Shown in pieces: positions 41,822 to 50,429 of a DNA stretch of 64,000 nt. Under the pieces are notes generated by a model. It searched no databases. It saw only the letters and a program-made list of their open reading frames with translations, and had not been told where the DNA came from. The DNA comes from Burkholderia sp. Nafp2/4-1b (lineage in GTDB: Bacteria; Pseudomonadota; Gammaproteobacteria; Burkholderiales; Burkholderiaceae). The position numbers and the translations under genes were made by a program. The DNA is taken from NCBI RefSeq assembly GCF_003635165.1, contig NZ_ML058616.1, positions 186,001-250,000 of the forward strand, read 5' to 3'. Position 1 is the first letter of the stretch; every line of letters starts with the position of its first letter.

Positions 41822-42343
41822 ACAAACCAGTCGAGTGTAATCGTGAGAGTCCGTGGCCCTCTGGTGAGGTGGGATCGAGGCGATGTGCGAAGTTTGCGCA
41901 GCGCTGCTCCCGCTTCCGATGGCAGTTGCGGCTGGCATAGTCCTCGCCTGCTTCACCTGTCGATCTACACCATCCTGTCCCGTCGTTCTGTTCGGCGTCA
42001 CAACGCCGTTTCCGCACGCGCATTCGTGGCCGTCGATACCGACGAAGTCGCGTCGCTGCTGCCATAGCGCCTCTCCCCCTTTTCTCGTCGTTCGTTTCAG
42101 CTGTCTGTTCGTTATCCGCGTCGTCCGCGGTGACGGAACGCGTTCGCGCATCCATTGCCGCGTCGCGTAGCACAGCAAAACGAACGACGGCCTGACCGTC
42201 GCGCACGGCGCGGGGCTTCCCCGCCGTGCCCATTCACCAGCGGCCTCGCGCATCTCGCCAGGCTGCGGGGCGCTGTCGCGCCTGCGTTTTCGCACGTTGC
42301 GGCGCAGCGCATGCAGCATCCTTATGGATAACTGATTGACGTC
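41667..42343 (+). other. Long leader region upstream of the polyamine operon
   Basis: About 680 bases without a recognised gene. The first 150 bases are AT-rich and contain a PuuR-like box. The remaining 500 are moderately GC-rich, with open frames on both strands that lack ribosome-binding sites and domain signatures. Possibilities are an untranslated leader, a second promoter closer to spuA, or remnants of a lost gene. The base composition differs from the surrounding coding DNA. Confidence 0.4.
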
Positions 42344-43129
42344 ATGGAAAGAAAACCCCTGGTCGGCATCACCGCCGACTTCACGCAAATCGGCGCCCAT
42401 GCGTCGCATACGGTTGGCGACAAGTACGTCGCGGCGATCGTCGACGGCGCACATGCGTTCGCGATGGTGCTGCCCGCACTCGGCGATCGCCAGTCGGTCG
42501 ACGACGTGCTCGACACGGTCGACGGCCTGTTGTTTACCGGCAGCTACTCGAACGTCGAGCCGCACTTGTACGGCGGCGACCCGAGCGCACCCGGCACGAA
42601 GCACGATCCCGCACGCGACGCGACGACGCTGCCGCTGCTGCGCGCGGCGATCGCCGCGGGCGTGCCCGTGCTGGCCGTATGCCGCGGCTTTCAGGAGCTG
42701 AACGTCGTCTGCGGCGGCACGCTGCATCAGCGCGTGCACGACGTGCCGGGCCTCGCCGATCACCGCGAGGACGACGACGCGCCGATGGACACGCAATACG
42801 GCCCCGCGCACGTCGTGCACCTGACACCCGGCGGCGTGCTGCACACGCTCGCCGGCGGCCGCGACGACGTTCACGTGAACTCGCTGCACAAGCAGGGCAT
42901 CGCGCAGCTCGGTTCCGGCCTCGCCGTCGAAGCCGTCGCGCCGGACGGCCTGATCGAAGCCGTCAGCGTCGTCGATGCCCCGGCCTTCGCGCTCGCCGTG
43001 CAATGGCACCCCGAATGGCGGCATGCGCACGATCCGCTGTCGAGCGCGATCTTCCGCGCGTTCGGCGATGCGTGCCGCGCGCGCCGCAACGCCCGCACGC
43101 GCGCCACGGCCGCCGCCGCGCTCGCCTGA
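42344..43129 (+). CDS. puuD: Gamma-glutamyl-gamma-aminobutyrate hydrolase
   Basis: A 261-residue class I glutamine-amidotransferase-like (peptidase C26) enzyme that releases GABA and glutamate from gamma-glutamyl-GABA. The nucleophile is Cys113 in VCRGFQELN, and the partner His and Glu are in QWHPEWR near residue 223, positions matching E. coli PuuD. It is the first gene of the long operon and corresponds to spuA of Pseudomonas. It acts in the cytoplasm. It is followed 27 bases later by the synthetase. Confidence 0.92.
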   Translation: MERKPLVGITADFTQIGAHASHTVGDKYVAAIVDGAHAFAMVLPALGDRQSVDDVLDTVDGLLFTGSYSNVEPHLYGGDPSAPGTKHDPARDATTLPLLRAAIAAGVPVLAVCRGFQELNVVCGGTLHQRVHDVPGLADHREDDDAPMDTQYGPAHVVHLTPGGVLHTLAGGRDDVHVNSLHKQGIAQLGSGLAVEAVAPDGLIEAVSVVDAPAFALAVQWHPEWRHAHDPLSSAIFRAFGDACRARRNARTRATAAAALA

Positions 43130-43156
43130 GCGCCGACCCACATAACGAGAACAGAC

Positions 43157-44494
43157 ATGCAAGACATCGAAGACTTTCTGAAGCAGCACCGGATCACCGA
43201 AGTCGAGGCGATCATTCCCGACATGGCCGGCATCGCGCGCGGCAAGATCACGCCGCGCAACAAGTTCACGTCCGGTGAATCGATGCGGCTGCCGCAGGCC
43301 GTGATGGTGCAGACCGTCACCGGCGAATATCCGGAAGACGGGTCGCTCACCGGCGTCACCGATCCCGACATGGTGTGCGTGCCCGACACGTCCACCATCC
43401 GCCTGATCCCGTGGGCGGTCGACCCGACCGCGCAGGTGATCCACGACTGCGTGCACTTCGACGGCTCGCCGGTCGAGATCTCGCCGCGCTACGTGCTGCG
43501 CCGCGTGCTCGACCTGTACAAGGCGAAGGGCTGGAAGCCGGTCGTCGCACCGGAACTCGAGTTCTACCTGGTCGACATGAACAAGGATCCGGACCTGCCG
43601 CTGCGTCCGCCGGTCGGGCGCACCGGCCGCCCCGAGACGGGCCGCCAGTCGTATTCGATCGAGGCCGTCAACGAGTTCGATCCGCTGTTCGAGGACATCT
43701 ACGAGTACTGCGAAGCGCAGAACCTCGACATCGACACGCTGATTCATGAGGTCGGCGCCGCGCAGATGGAGATCAACTTCATGCACGGCGACGCGCTGTC
43801 GCTCGCCGATCAGGTGTTCCTGTTCAAGCGCACGGTGCGCGAGGCGGCCCTGCGTCACAACATGTACGCGACCTTCATGGCCAAGCCGATGGAGCACGAG
43901 CCGGGCTCCGCGATGCACGTGCACCAGAGCATCGTCGACGAGGAAACCGGCCGCAACCTGTTCACGTCGCCGGAAACGGGCGGCGCGACGTCGCTGTTCT
44001 ACAACTACCTCGCCGGGCTGCAGAAGTACACGCCGGCGCTGATGCCGATCTTCGCGCCGTACATCAACTCGTATCGTCGGCTGTCGCGTTTCATGGCCGC
44101 GCCGATCAACGTGCAGTGGGGCTACGACAACCGCACGGTGGGTTTCCGCATCCCGCACTCGGGCCCGTCCGCCCGCCGCATCGAGAACCGGATCCCGGGC
44201 GTCGACTGCAACCCGTACCTCGCGCTCGCGGCAACGCTCGCGGCCGGCTACCTCGGCATGACGCAACGGCTGGAACCGACCGAGCCGCTCGTCAGCGACG
44301 GCTACGAGCTGCCGTACCAGCTGCCGCGCAACCTCGAGGAAGGGCTCACGCTGATGGCCGCATGCGAGCCGCTCGGCGAGATTCTCGGCCACAAGTTCCT
44401 GAAGGCGTATTTCGCGCTGAAGGAAACCGAATACGAAGCGTTCTTCCGCGTGATCAGCTCGTGGGAACGCCGTCATCTGCTGCTGCACGTGTAA
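43157..44494 (+). CDS. puuA: Glutamate-polyamine ligase (glutamine synthetase family)
   Basis: A 445-residue glutamine-synthetase-fold enzyme that joins glutamate to putrescine or longer polyamines with ATP. It begins with IIPDMAGIARGKITPRNKF, typical of the PuuA/SpuB group and distinct from GlnA. Metal and substrate motifs include APELEFYL near residue 133, HEVGAAQMEINF near residue 197 and the AMHVHQSI strand near residue 253, while NRIPGVDCNPYLALAATLA lies in the conserved C-terminal region. It follows puuD and precedes the aminotransferase, the Pseudomonas spuABC order. Confidence 0.92.
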   Translation: MQDIEDFLKQHRITEVEAIIPDMAGIARGKITPRNKFTSGESMRLPQAVMVQTVTGEYPEDGSLTGVTDPDMVCVPDTSTIRLIPWAVDPTAQVIHDCVHFDGSPVEISPRYVLRRVLDLYKAKGWKPVVAPELEFYLVDMNKDPDLPLRPPVGRTGRPETGRQSYSIEAVNEFDPLFEDIYEYCEAQNLDIDTLIHEVGAAQMEINFMHGDALSLADQVFLFKRTVREAALRHNMYATFMAKPMEHEPGSAMHVHQSIVDEETGRNLFTSPETGGATSLFYNYLAGLQKYTPALMPIFAPYINSYRRLSRFMAAPINVQWGYDNRTVGFRIPHSGPSARRIENRIPGVDCNPYLALAATLAAGYLGMTQRLEPTEPLVSDGYELPYQLPRNLEEGLTLMAACEPLGEILGHKFLKAYFALKETEYEAFFRVISSWERRHLLLHV

Positions 44495-44531
44495 GCACGC
44501 GCACAACGCACTATCGAATTACGGAGGAAAC

Positions 44532-45959
44532 ATGACGTACCGCAACGAATCCGCGTGGATCCAGCCCGCCGCACCGGCGGCCCGCACGACGCAGGCGCGC
44601 ACGACCGCCGAATATCGCGCGCTCGACGCCGCGCACCACATCCACCCGTTCTCGGACATGGGTGCACTGAACCGCGCGGGCAGCCGCGTGATCGTCAAGG
44701 CCGACGGCGTGTATCTGTGGGACTCGGACGGCAACAAGGTGATCGACGGGATGGCCGGCCTCTGGTGCGTGAACGTCGGCTACGGCCGCAAGGAACTCGC
44801 CGACGCCGCGTATCGCCAGCTCCAGGAACTGCCGTTCTACAACACGTTCTTCAAGACCACGCACCCGCCGGTGATCGAGCTGTCGGCGCTGCTGGCCGAA
44901 GTGACGCCCGCCGGCTTCAACCACTTCTTCTATTGCAACAGCGGCTCGGAAGGCAACGACACCGTGCTGCGCCTCGTGCATCAGTACTGGCGCGTGCAGG
45001 GCAAGCCGCAGAAGAAATATGTGATCTCGCGCAAGAATGGCTACCACGGCTCGACGATCGCCGGCGGCACGCTCGGCGGGATGGGCTACATGCACGAACA
45101 GATGCCGTCGAAGGTCGAGCACATCGTGCATATCGACCAGCCGTATTTCTTCGGCGAAGCACAGGCCGGCGAGACGCCGGAAGCGTTCGGCCTCGCGCGT
45201 GCGCAGCAGCTCGAAGCGAAGATCCTCGAACTCGGCGCGGAGAACGTCGCCGCTTTCATCGGCGAGCCGTTCCAGGGCGCGGGCGGCGTGATCTTCCCGC
45301 CGTCGACGTACTGGCCGGAAATCCAGCGGATCTGCCGCAAGTACGACATCCTGCTCGTCGCCGACGAAGTGATCGGCGGCTTCGGCCGTACCGGCGAATG
45401 GTTCGCGCATCAGCACTTCGGTTTCGAGCCGGACCTGATCACGATGGCGAAGGGCCTGACGTCGGGCTACGTGCCGATGGGCGCGGTCGGCATTCACGAG
45501 CGCATCGCGCGCCCGATCATCGACAACGGCGAATTCAATCACGGCCTCACGTACTCGGGCCATCCGGTCGCGGCGGCCGTCGCGGTCGCGAACCTGAAGC
45601 TGCTGCGCGACGAAGGGATCGTCGAGCGCGTCAAGCACGACACGGGCCCGTACTTCCAGGCGCTGATGCGCGAAACCTTCGCGCGCCACCCGATCGTCGG
45701 CGAAGTGCACGGCCACGGGATGGTCGCGAGCCTGCAGCTTGCCGAAGCGCCGGCCGAACGGCGCCGCTTCGCGAACGGCGGCGACGTCGGCACGCTCTGC
45801 CGCGACTTCTGCTTCAACGGCAACCTGATCATGCGTGCGACCGGCGACCGGATGCTGCTGTCGCCGCCGCTCGTGATCTCGCGTCAGGAAATCGATGAAC
45901 TCGTATCGAAGGCGAAGAAGGCCGTCGATGCGACCGCCCAGCAGTTGGGCCTTTCGTAA
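44532..45959 (+). CDS. spuC: Class III aminotransferase, putrescine-pyruvate type (SpuC-like)
   Basis: A 475-residue PLP enzyme. Features are NSGSEGNDTVLRLV near residue 137, ADEVIGGFGRTGEWF near residue 277 and the PLP-lysine segment MAKGLTSGYVPMG near residue 304. The family transfers an amino group from putrescine or related diamines to pyruvate, giving an aldehyde. In this operon the enzyme offers a second route to the aldehyde besides the FAD oxidases. It corresponds in position to spuC. A GGAGGAAA site precedes the ATG. Confidence 0.9.
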   Translation: MTYRNESAWIQPAAPAARTTQARTTAEYRALDAAHHIHPFSDMGALNRAGSRVIVKADGVYLWDSDGNKVIDGMAGLWCVNVGYGRKELADAAYRQLQELPFYNTFFKTTHPPVIELSALLAEVTPAGFNHFFYCNSGSEGNDTVLRLVHQYWRVQGKPQKKYVISRKNGYHGSTIAGGTLGGMGYMHEQMPSKVEHIVHIDQPYFFGEAQAGETPEAFGLARAQQLEAKILELGAENVAAFIGEPFQGAGGVIFPPSTYWPEIQRICRKYDILLVADEVIGGFGRTGEWFAHQHFGFEPDLITMAKGLTSGYVPMGAVGIHERIARPIIDNGEFNHGLTYSGHPVAAAVAVANLKLLRDEGIVERVKHDTGPYFQALMRETFARHPIVGEVHGHGMVASLQLAEAPAERRRFANGGDVGTLCRDFCFNGNLIMRATGDRMLLSPPLVISRQEIDELVSKAKKAVDATAQQLGLS

Positions 45960-46021
45960 CGGCTTTGCCTACAGGCGTGCGGCGGGCGCCGCACGCCACC
46001 ATAACCCAGGGGAATTCCACC

Positions 46022-47137
46022 ATGCGTGCCTGCCTTCTTCGCCAAGCCTGTTCCGTCGCGGCCCTTGCCGCCGCGGCCGCGTTCACGTCGGTCGCCAGCC
46101 CGTCGGCGCATGCCGAGGACTTGAACGTCTACAACTGGTCCGATTACATCGCGCCGGACACGATCCCGAACTTCCAGAAGCAGACGGGCATCCACGTCAA
46201 GTACGACAACTACGACAGCGACGACACGCTGCAGGCGAAGCTGCTGGCGGGCAGCTCGGGCTACGACATCGTCGTGCCGACCTCGAACTACATGGCCAAG
46301 CAGATCCAGGCCGGCGTGTACCAGAAGCTCGACAAGTCGAAGCTCCCGAACCTCGCGAACCTCGATCCGCTGCTGATGAAGATGATCGCGGATGCCGACC
46401 CCGGCAACCAGTACGGCGTGCCGTGGGCGTACGGCACCGACGGCATCGGCTACAACGCGCAGGCCGTGAAGAAGGCGCTCGGCGACAAGGCGCCGGTCGA
46501 CAGCTGGGCGCTGGTGTTCGACCCGGCCAACATGGAAAAGCTGAAGAGCTGCGGCGTGTCGTTCCTCGATCAGGCCGTCGACGTGTTCGCGGCCACGCTG
46601 CAGTACATGGGCAAGGATCCGAACAGCAAGAACCCCGGCGACTACCAGGCTGCATTCGAAGTCCTGAAGAAAGTCCGCCCGTACATCACGCAATTCAACT
46701 CGTCCGGCTACATCAACGATCTCGCGAACAACGACGTGTGCGTCGCGCTCGGCTGGTCGGGCGACATCGGCATCGCGCATCGCCGCTCGTCGGAGGCGAA
46801 GCGCTCGTACGACATCAAGTTCTCGAACCCGAAGGAAGGCGGCCTGCTGTGGTTCGACGTGATGGTGATCCCGAAGGATGCACCGCACGCGGAGGCCGCG
46901 CTGAAGTGGATCAACTACGTGTCCGACCCGAAGGTCAACGCGGCGATCACCAACACGGTGTTCTACCCGACCGCGAACAAGGCCGCGCATCAGTTCGTCA
47001 CGCCGGCCGTCGCGCAGGATCCAACCGTCTACCCGCCCGAGGACGTGCTGAAGAAGATGGTGCTGATGAAGCCGATGCCGGCCGACATCCTGCGCCTCGA
47101 GAACCGTCTGTGGGCGCAGTTGAAGACGGGCCACTGA
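46022..47137 (+). CDS. potF: Polyamine ABC transporter periplasmic binding protein
   Basis: A 371-residue periplasmic binding protein with a signal peptide cut near AHAED (residue 32). The mature start LNVYNWSDYIAPDTI is the PotD/PotF/SpuD signature, and VPWAYGTDGIGYN and LGWSGDIGIAHRRS supply further ligand contacts. It delivers putrescine or spermidine to the inner-membrane transporter encoded downstream. Pseudomonas operons have two such proteins (SpuD and SpuE) at this place; only one is present here. A 187-base gap separates it from the ATPase gene. Confidence 0.92.
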   Translation: MRACLLRQACSVAALAAAAAFTSVASPSAHAEDLNVYNWSDYIAPDTIPNFQKQTGIHVKYDNYDSDDTLQAKLLAGSSGYDIVVPTSNYMAKQIQAGVYQKLDKSKLPNLANLDPLLMKMIADADPGNQYGVPWAYGTDGIGYNAQAVKKALGDKAPVDSWALVFDPANMEKLKSCGVSFLDQAVDVFAATLQYMGKDPNSKNPGDYQAAFEVLKKVRPYITQFNSSGYINDLANNDVCVALGWSGDIGIAHRRSSEAKRSYDIKFSNPKEGGLLWFDVMVIPKDAPHAEAALKWINYVSDPKVNAAITNTVFYPTANKAAHQFVTPAVAQDPTVYPPEDVLKKMVLMKPMPADILRLENRLWAQLKTGH

Positions 47138-47324
47138 TCGTAATCCATCGCGGCGGCGCAGGCATCGGCTAAGGATCGGCCGACACCTGCCCGCCCGAGA
47201 TCCGCGGACGCTCCGTCCGCCCGCGCACACCGCGCGCCCTGTTCCATCGGCACGAGCCGTCGTCCGCGAGTCGCATTGCGCGCCCCGCGCGGGGACCCTC
47301 ACGCCTGCAATCCGTGAAGAACGA

Positions 47325-48491
47325 ATGGTGACTCCCATGCAATCGATACCCTCTTCCGCTGCTGCACGACAGACCCAACCGGCCGCCGCGGCCCGCTCGA
47401 AAAACGACGCGTTCGTGCGCATCGAAAACGTCGTGAAGAAATTCGGCGACAGCACCGCTGTCGACAACGTGAACCTGACGATCGCGAAGAACGAGTTGTT
47501 CGCGCTGCTCGGCAGCTCGGGCTGCGGCAAGTCGACGCTGCTGCGCATGCTCGCCGGGCTGGAGACGGCCACGTCCGGCAAGATCTTCGTCGACGGCGAA
47601 GACCTCGCGTCGCTGCCGCCGTACCGCCGGCCGGTGAACATGATGTTCCAGTCGTACGCGCTGTTTCCGCACATGTCGGTCGAATCGAACGTCGCGTTCG
47701 GGTTGAAACAGGAAGGCACGCCGAAGAACGAGATCAAGGAACGCGTGGCCGACGCGCTCGCGCTCGTGCAGATGAGCAAGTACGCGAAGCGCAAGCCGCA
47801 CCAGCTGTCGGGCGGCCAGCAGCAGCGCGTCGCGCTCGCGCGTTCGCTCGTCAAGCGCCCGAAGCTGCTGCTGCTCGACGAACCGATGTCCGCGCTCGAC
47901 AAGAAGATCCGCCAGAAGACCCAGCTCGAACTGGTGAACATCATCGAGAAGGTCGACGTCACCTGCGTGATGGTCACGCACGACCAGGAAGAAGCGATGA
48001 CGATGGCGAGTCGCCTCGCGGTGATGAGCGAAGGCAAGATCGTGCAGATCGGCACGCCGGGCGAAGTGTACGAATACCCGAACAGCCGCTTCTCCGCCGA
48101 ATTCATCGGTTCGACGAACCTGTTCGAAGGCCGCGTGGTCGAGGACGAGCCCGATCACATCTTCGTCGAGAGCGACGACCTCGAAGCGCGCATGTACGTG
48201 AGCCACGGCGTGACGGGGCCGCTCGGGATGCCGGTCGGCATCTCCGTGCGACCTGAACGCGTGCACGTATCGCGCGACAAGCCCGGCTCGCGCCACAACT
48301 GGGCGCGCGGCGTCGTGACCGACATCGCGTACATGGGCAGCTACTCGCTGTATCACGTGCGTTTGCCGAGCGGCAAGACGGTCGTGTCGAACCTGTCGAG
48401 CTCGCACCTGCTGCACGACGGTGCGCCGTCGTGGAACGACGACGTGTTCGTATCGTGGTCGCCGGCAAGCGGCGTCGTGCTGACGGCGTGA
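47325..48491 (+). CDS. potG: Polyamine ABC transporter ATP-binding protein
   Basis: A 388-residue ABC ATPase with Walker A GSSGCGKST near residue 66, signature LSGGQQQRVALARSL near residue 161 and Walker B LLLLDEP. The C-terminal 120 residues form a TOBE regulatory domain, usual for PotA/PotG. It powers polyamine import with the two permeases that follow. The start at 47325 is kept, although the in-frame ATG at 47337 is also possible. The 187-base gap before it may hold a secondary promoter or an mRNA-processing site. Confidence 0.93.
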   Translation: MVTPMQSIPSSAAARQTQPAAAARSKNDAFVRIENVVKKFGDSTAVDNVNLTIAKNELFALLGSSGCGKSTLLRMLAGLETATSGKIFVDGEDLASLPPYRRPVNMMFQSYALFPHMSVESNVAFGLKQEGTPKNEIKERVADALALVQMSKYAKRKPHQLSGGQQQRVALARSLVKRPKLLLLDEPMSALDKKIRQKTQLELVNIIEKVDVTCVMVTHDQEEAMTMASRLAVMSEGKIVQIGTPGEVYEYPNSRFSAEFIGSTNLFEGRVVEDEPDHIFVESDDLEARMYVSHGVTGPLGMPVGISVRPERVHVSRDKPGSRHNWARGVVTDIAYMGSYSLYHVRLPSGKTVVSNLSSSHLLHDGAPSWNDDVFVSWSPASGVVLTA

Positions 48492-48498
48492 GGACGAC

Positions 48499-49488
48499 AT
48501 GATGAGAACTTCCGCTTCCACACCGTCCGCGCCGGTTCCCACCGGCGCCACCGCCGCGACCCCGGCCTCCAGACGCCGCAGCCGCTTCGCCGCCTTGTCG
48601 CGCTTCCTGCCGTCGGGCCGCAGCGTCGCGATCGGCGTGCCGTTCCTGTGGCTCACGGTCTTCTTCGCGCTGCCGTTCGTGCTGGTGTTCAAGATCAGCT
48701 TCGCCGACCAGGTGATGGGCATCCCGCCGTACACGGCGCTCGTCGAGATGAAGGACGGCGTCGTGCACTTCGCGCTGCAGCTGTCGCATTACGCGTTCCT
48801 GCTGAAGGACGACCTGTACATCGCGACCTATCTCAGCTCGCTGAAGATGGCGGCCGTGTCGACGCTGTTTTGCCTGTTGATCGGTTATCCGATGGCGTAC
48901 TACATCGCGCGCGCCGAGCCCGGCCGGCGCAACGTGCTGATGATGGCCGTGATGCTGCCGTTCTGGACGTCGTTCCTGATCCGCGTGTACGCATGGATCG
49001 GCATCCTGAAGGACGACGGCCTGCTGAACCACACGCTGATCGCGCTCGGCATCATCCACACGCCGCTGCGGCTCTATCACAGCGATGCGGGCGTCTACAT
49101 CGGAATGGTCTATTCGTACCTGCCGTTCATGGTGATGCCGCTCTACGCGCACCTCGTGAAGATGGACCTCACGCTGCTCGAAGCCGCATACGACCTGGGC
49201 GCCAAGCCGTGGGTCGCGTTCACGCGCATCACGCTGCCGCTGTCGAAGAACGGGATCATCGCCGGCAGCCTGCTGGTGTTCATCCCGGCGGTCGGCGAGT
49301 ACGTGATTCCGGAACTGCTCGGCGGCGCCGACACGCTGATGATCGGCCGCGTGATGTGGGACGAGTTCTTCAACAACATGGACTGGCCGATGGCGTCCGC
49401 GGTGACGGTCGCGATGGTGCTGCTGTTGCTGGTGCCGATGGCGCTGTTCCAGTACTACCAGGTCAAGGAACTGGAGGAAGCGAAATGA
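48499..49488 (+). CDS. potH: Polyamine ABC transporter permease (PotH-like)
   Basis: A 329-residue inner-membrane permease with about six membrane segments and a cytoplasmic N-terminal extension of some 35 residues. The EAA loop that contacts the ATPase is LEAAYDLGAKPWVAFTRITL near residue 230. It forms a heterodimer with the next gene product. It starts eight bases after the ATPase stop and overlaps the second permease by four bases (ATGA). Confidence 0.92.
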   Translation: MMRTSASTPSAPVPTGATAATPASRRRSRFAALSRFLPSGRSVAIGVPFLWLTVFFALPFVLVFKISFADQVMGIPPYTALVEMKDGVVHFALQLSHYAFLLKDDLYIATYLSSLKMAAVSTLFCLLIGYPMAYYIARAEPGRRNVLMMAVMLPFWTSFLIRVYAWIGILKDDGLLNHTLIALGIIHTPLRLYHSDAGVYIGMVYSYLPFMVMPLYAHLVKMDLTLLEAAYDLGAKPWVAFTRITLPLSKNGIIAGSLLVFIPAVGEYVIPELLGGADTLMIGRVMWDEFFNNMDWPMASAVTVAMVLLLLVPMALFQYYQVKELEEAK

Positions 49489-50324
49489 TCAAGCCAAGCA
49501 AACCGCTGTCGACGGGCGTCCTCGCCTTCGGCTTCCTGTTCCTGTACATCCCGATCATCAGCCTGGTCGTGTACTCGTTCAACGAATCGAAGCTGGTGAC
49601 GGTGTGGTCGGGCTTCTCGCTGAAGTGGTACGCGGCGCTGTGGCAGGACGACGAGCTGCTGACCGCCGCATGGCTGTCGCTGAAGATCGGCCTGTTGACG
49701 GCCACCGCGTCGGTCGTGATCGGCACGTGGGCAGGCTTCGTGCTCGCGCGCTTCGGCCGCTTCAAGGGCTTCACGCTGTACACCGGGATGATCAACGCGC
49801 CGCTGGTGATTCCGGAGGTGATCCAGGGGATCTCGCTGCTATTGCTGTTCGTCGCGCTGGAGCAGATGTTCGGCTGGCCGAAGGGCCGCGGGATGGTGAC
49901 GATCTGGATCGGTCACGTGATGCTCTGCGTGTCGTACGTGGCGATCATCGTGCAGTCGCGCGTGAAGGAGATGAACAAGTCGCTCGAAGAGGCCGCGCTC
50001 GATCTCGGCGCGACGCCGCTGAAGGTGTTCTTCGTGGTCACGCTGCCGCTGATCTCGCAGGCGCTGCTGTCGGGCTGGCTGCTGTCGTTCACGCTGTCGA
50101 TCGACGATCTGGTGCTGTCGGCGTTCCTGTCCGGGCCGGGCTCGACGACGCTGCCGCTCGTGGTGTTCTCGCGCGTGCGGCTCGGCCTGAACCCGGAAAT
50201 GAACGCACTGGCGACGCTGTTCATCACGGCCGTGACGATCGGCGTGATCGTCGTGAACCAGATGATGATCGCGCGCGAGCGGCGTCGCGTGGCCGACCTG
50301 AAGGCGGCCTTCGCGGCGGCCTGA
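49485..50324 (+). CDS. potI: Polyamine ABC transporter permease (PotI-like)
   Basis: A 279-residue inner-membrane permease with six hydrophobic segments. The EAA loop is LEEAALDLGATPLKVFFVV near residue 166. It pairs with the PotH-like protein and the ATPase to import polyamines. Translation is coupled to the preceding gene by an ATGA overlap. It ends 105 bases before the outer-membrane protein gene. Confidence 0.92.
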   Translation: MIKPSKPLSTGVLAFGFLFLYIPIISLVVYSFNESKLVTVWSGFSLKWYAALWQDDELLTAAWLSLKIGLLTATASVVIGTWAGFVLARFGRFKGFTLYTGMINAPLVIPEVIQGISLLLLFVALEQMFGWPKGRGMVTIWIGHVMLCVSYVAIIVQSRVKEMNKSLEEAALDLGATPLKVFFVVTLPLISQALLSGWLLSFTLSIDDLVLSAFLSGPGSTTLPLVVFSRVRLGLNPEMNALATLFITAVTIGVIVVNQMMIARERRRVADLKAAFAAA

Positions 50325-50429
50325 AACGACGCCCCTTCCCCATCGATCGATAACAAGACCGGCGCACCGCGCGATGCGGCGCGCCCATCGAAACGCACTT
50401 TGACAGCCGCACGACTAGGAGAATCCGCA

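Noticed and set aside
41749-42233. Small open frames in the polyamine leader on both strands
   Set aside because: No ribosome-binding site or recognisable motif; kept only as part of the leader description.
41819-44506. Long minus-strand open frame covering the leader, puuD and puuA
   Set aside because: Composition artefact opposite well-recognised enzymes; no family resemblance.
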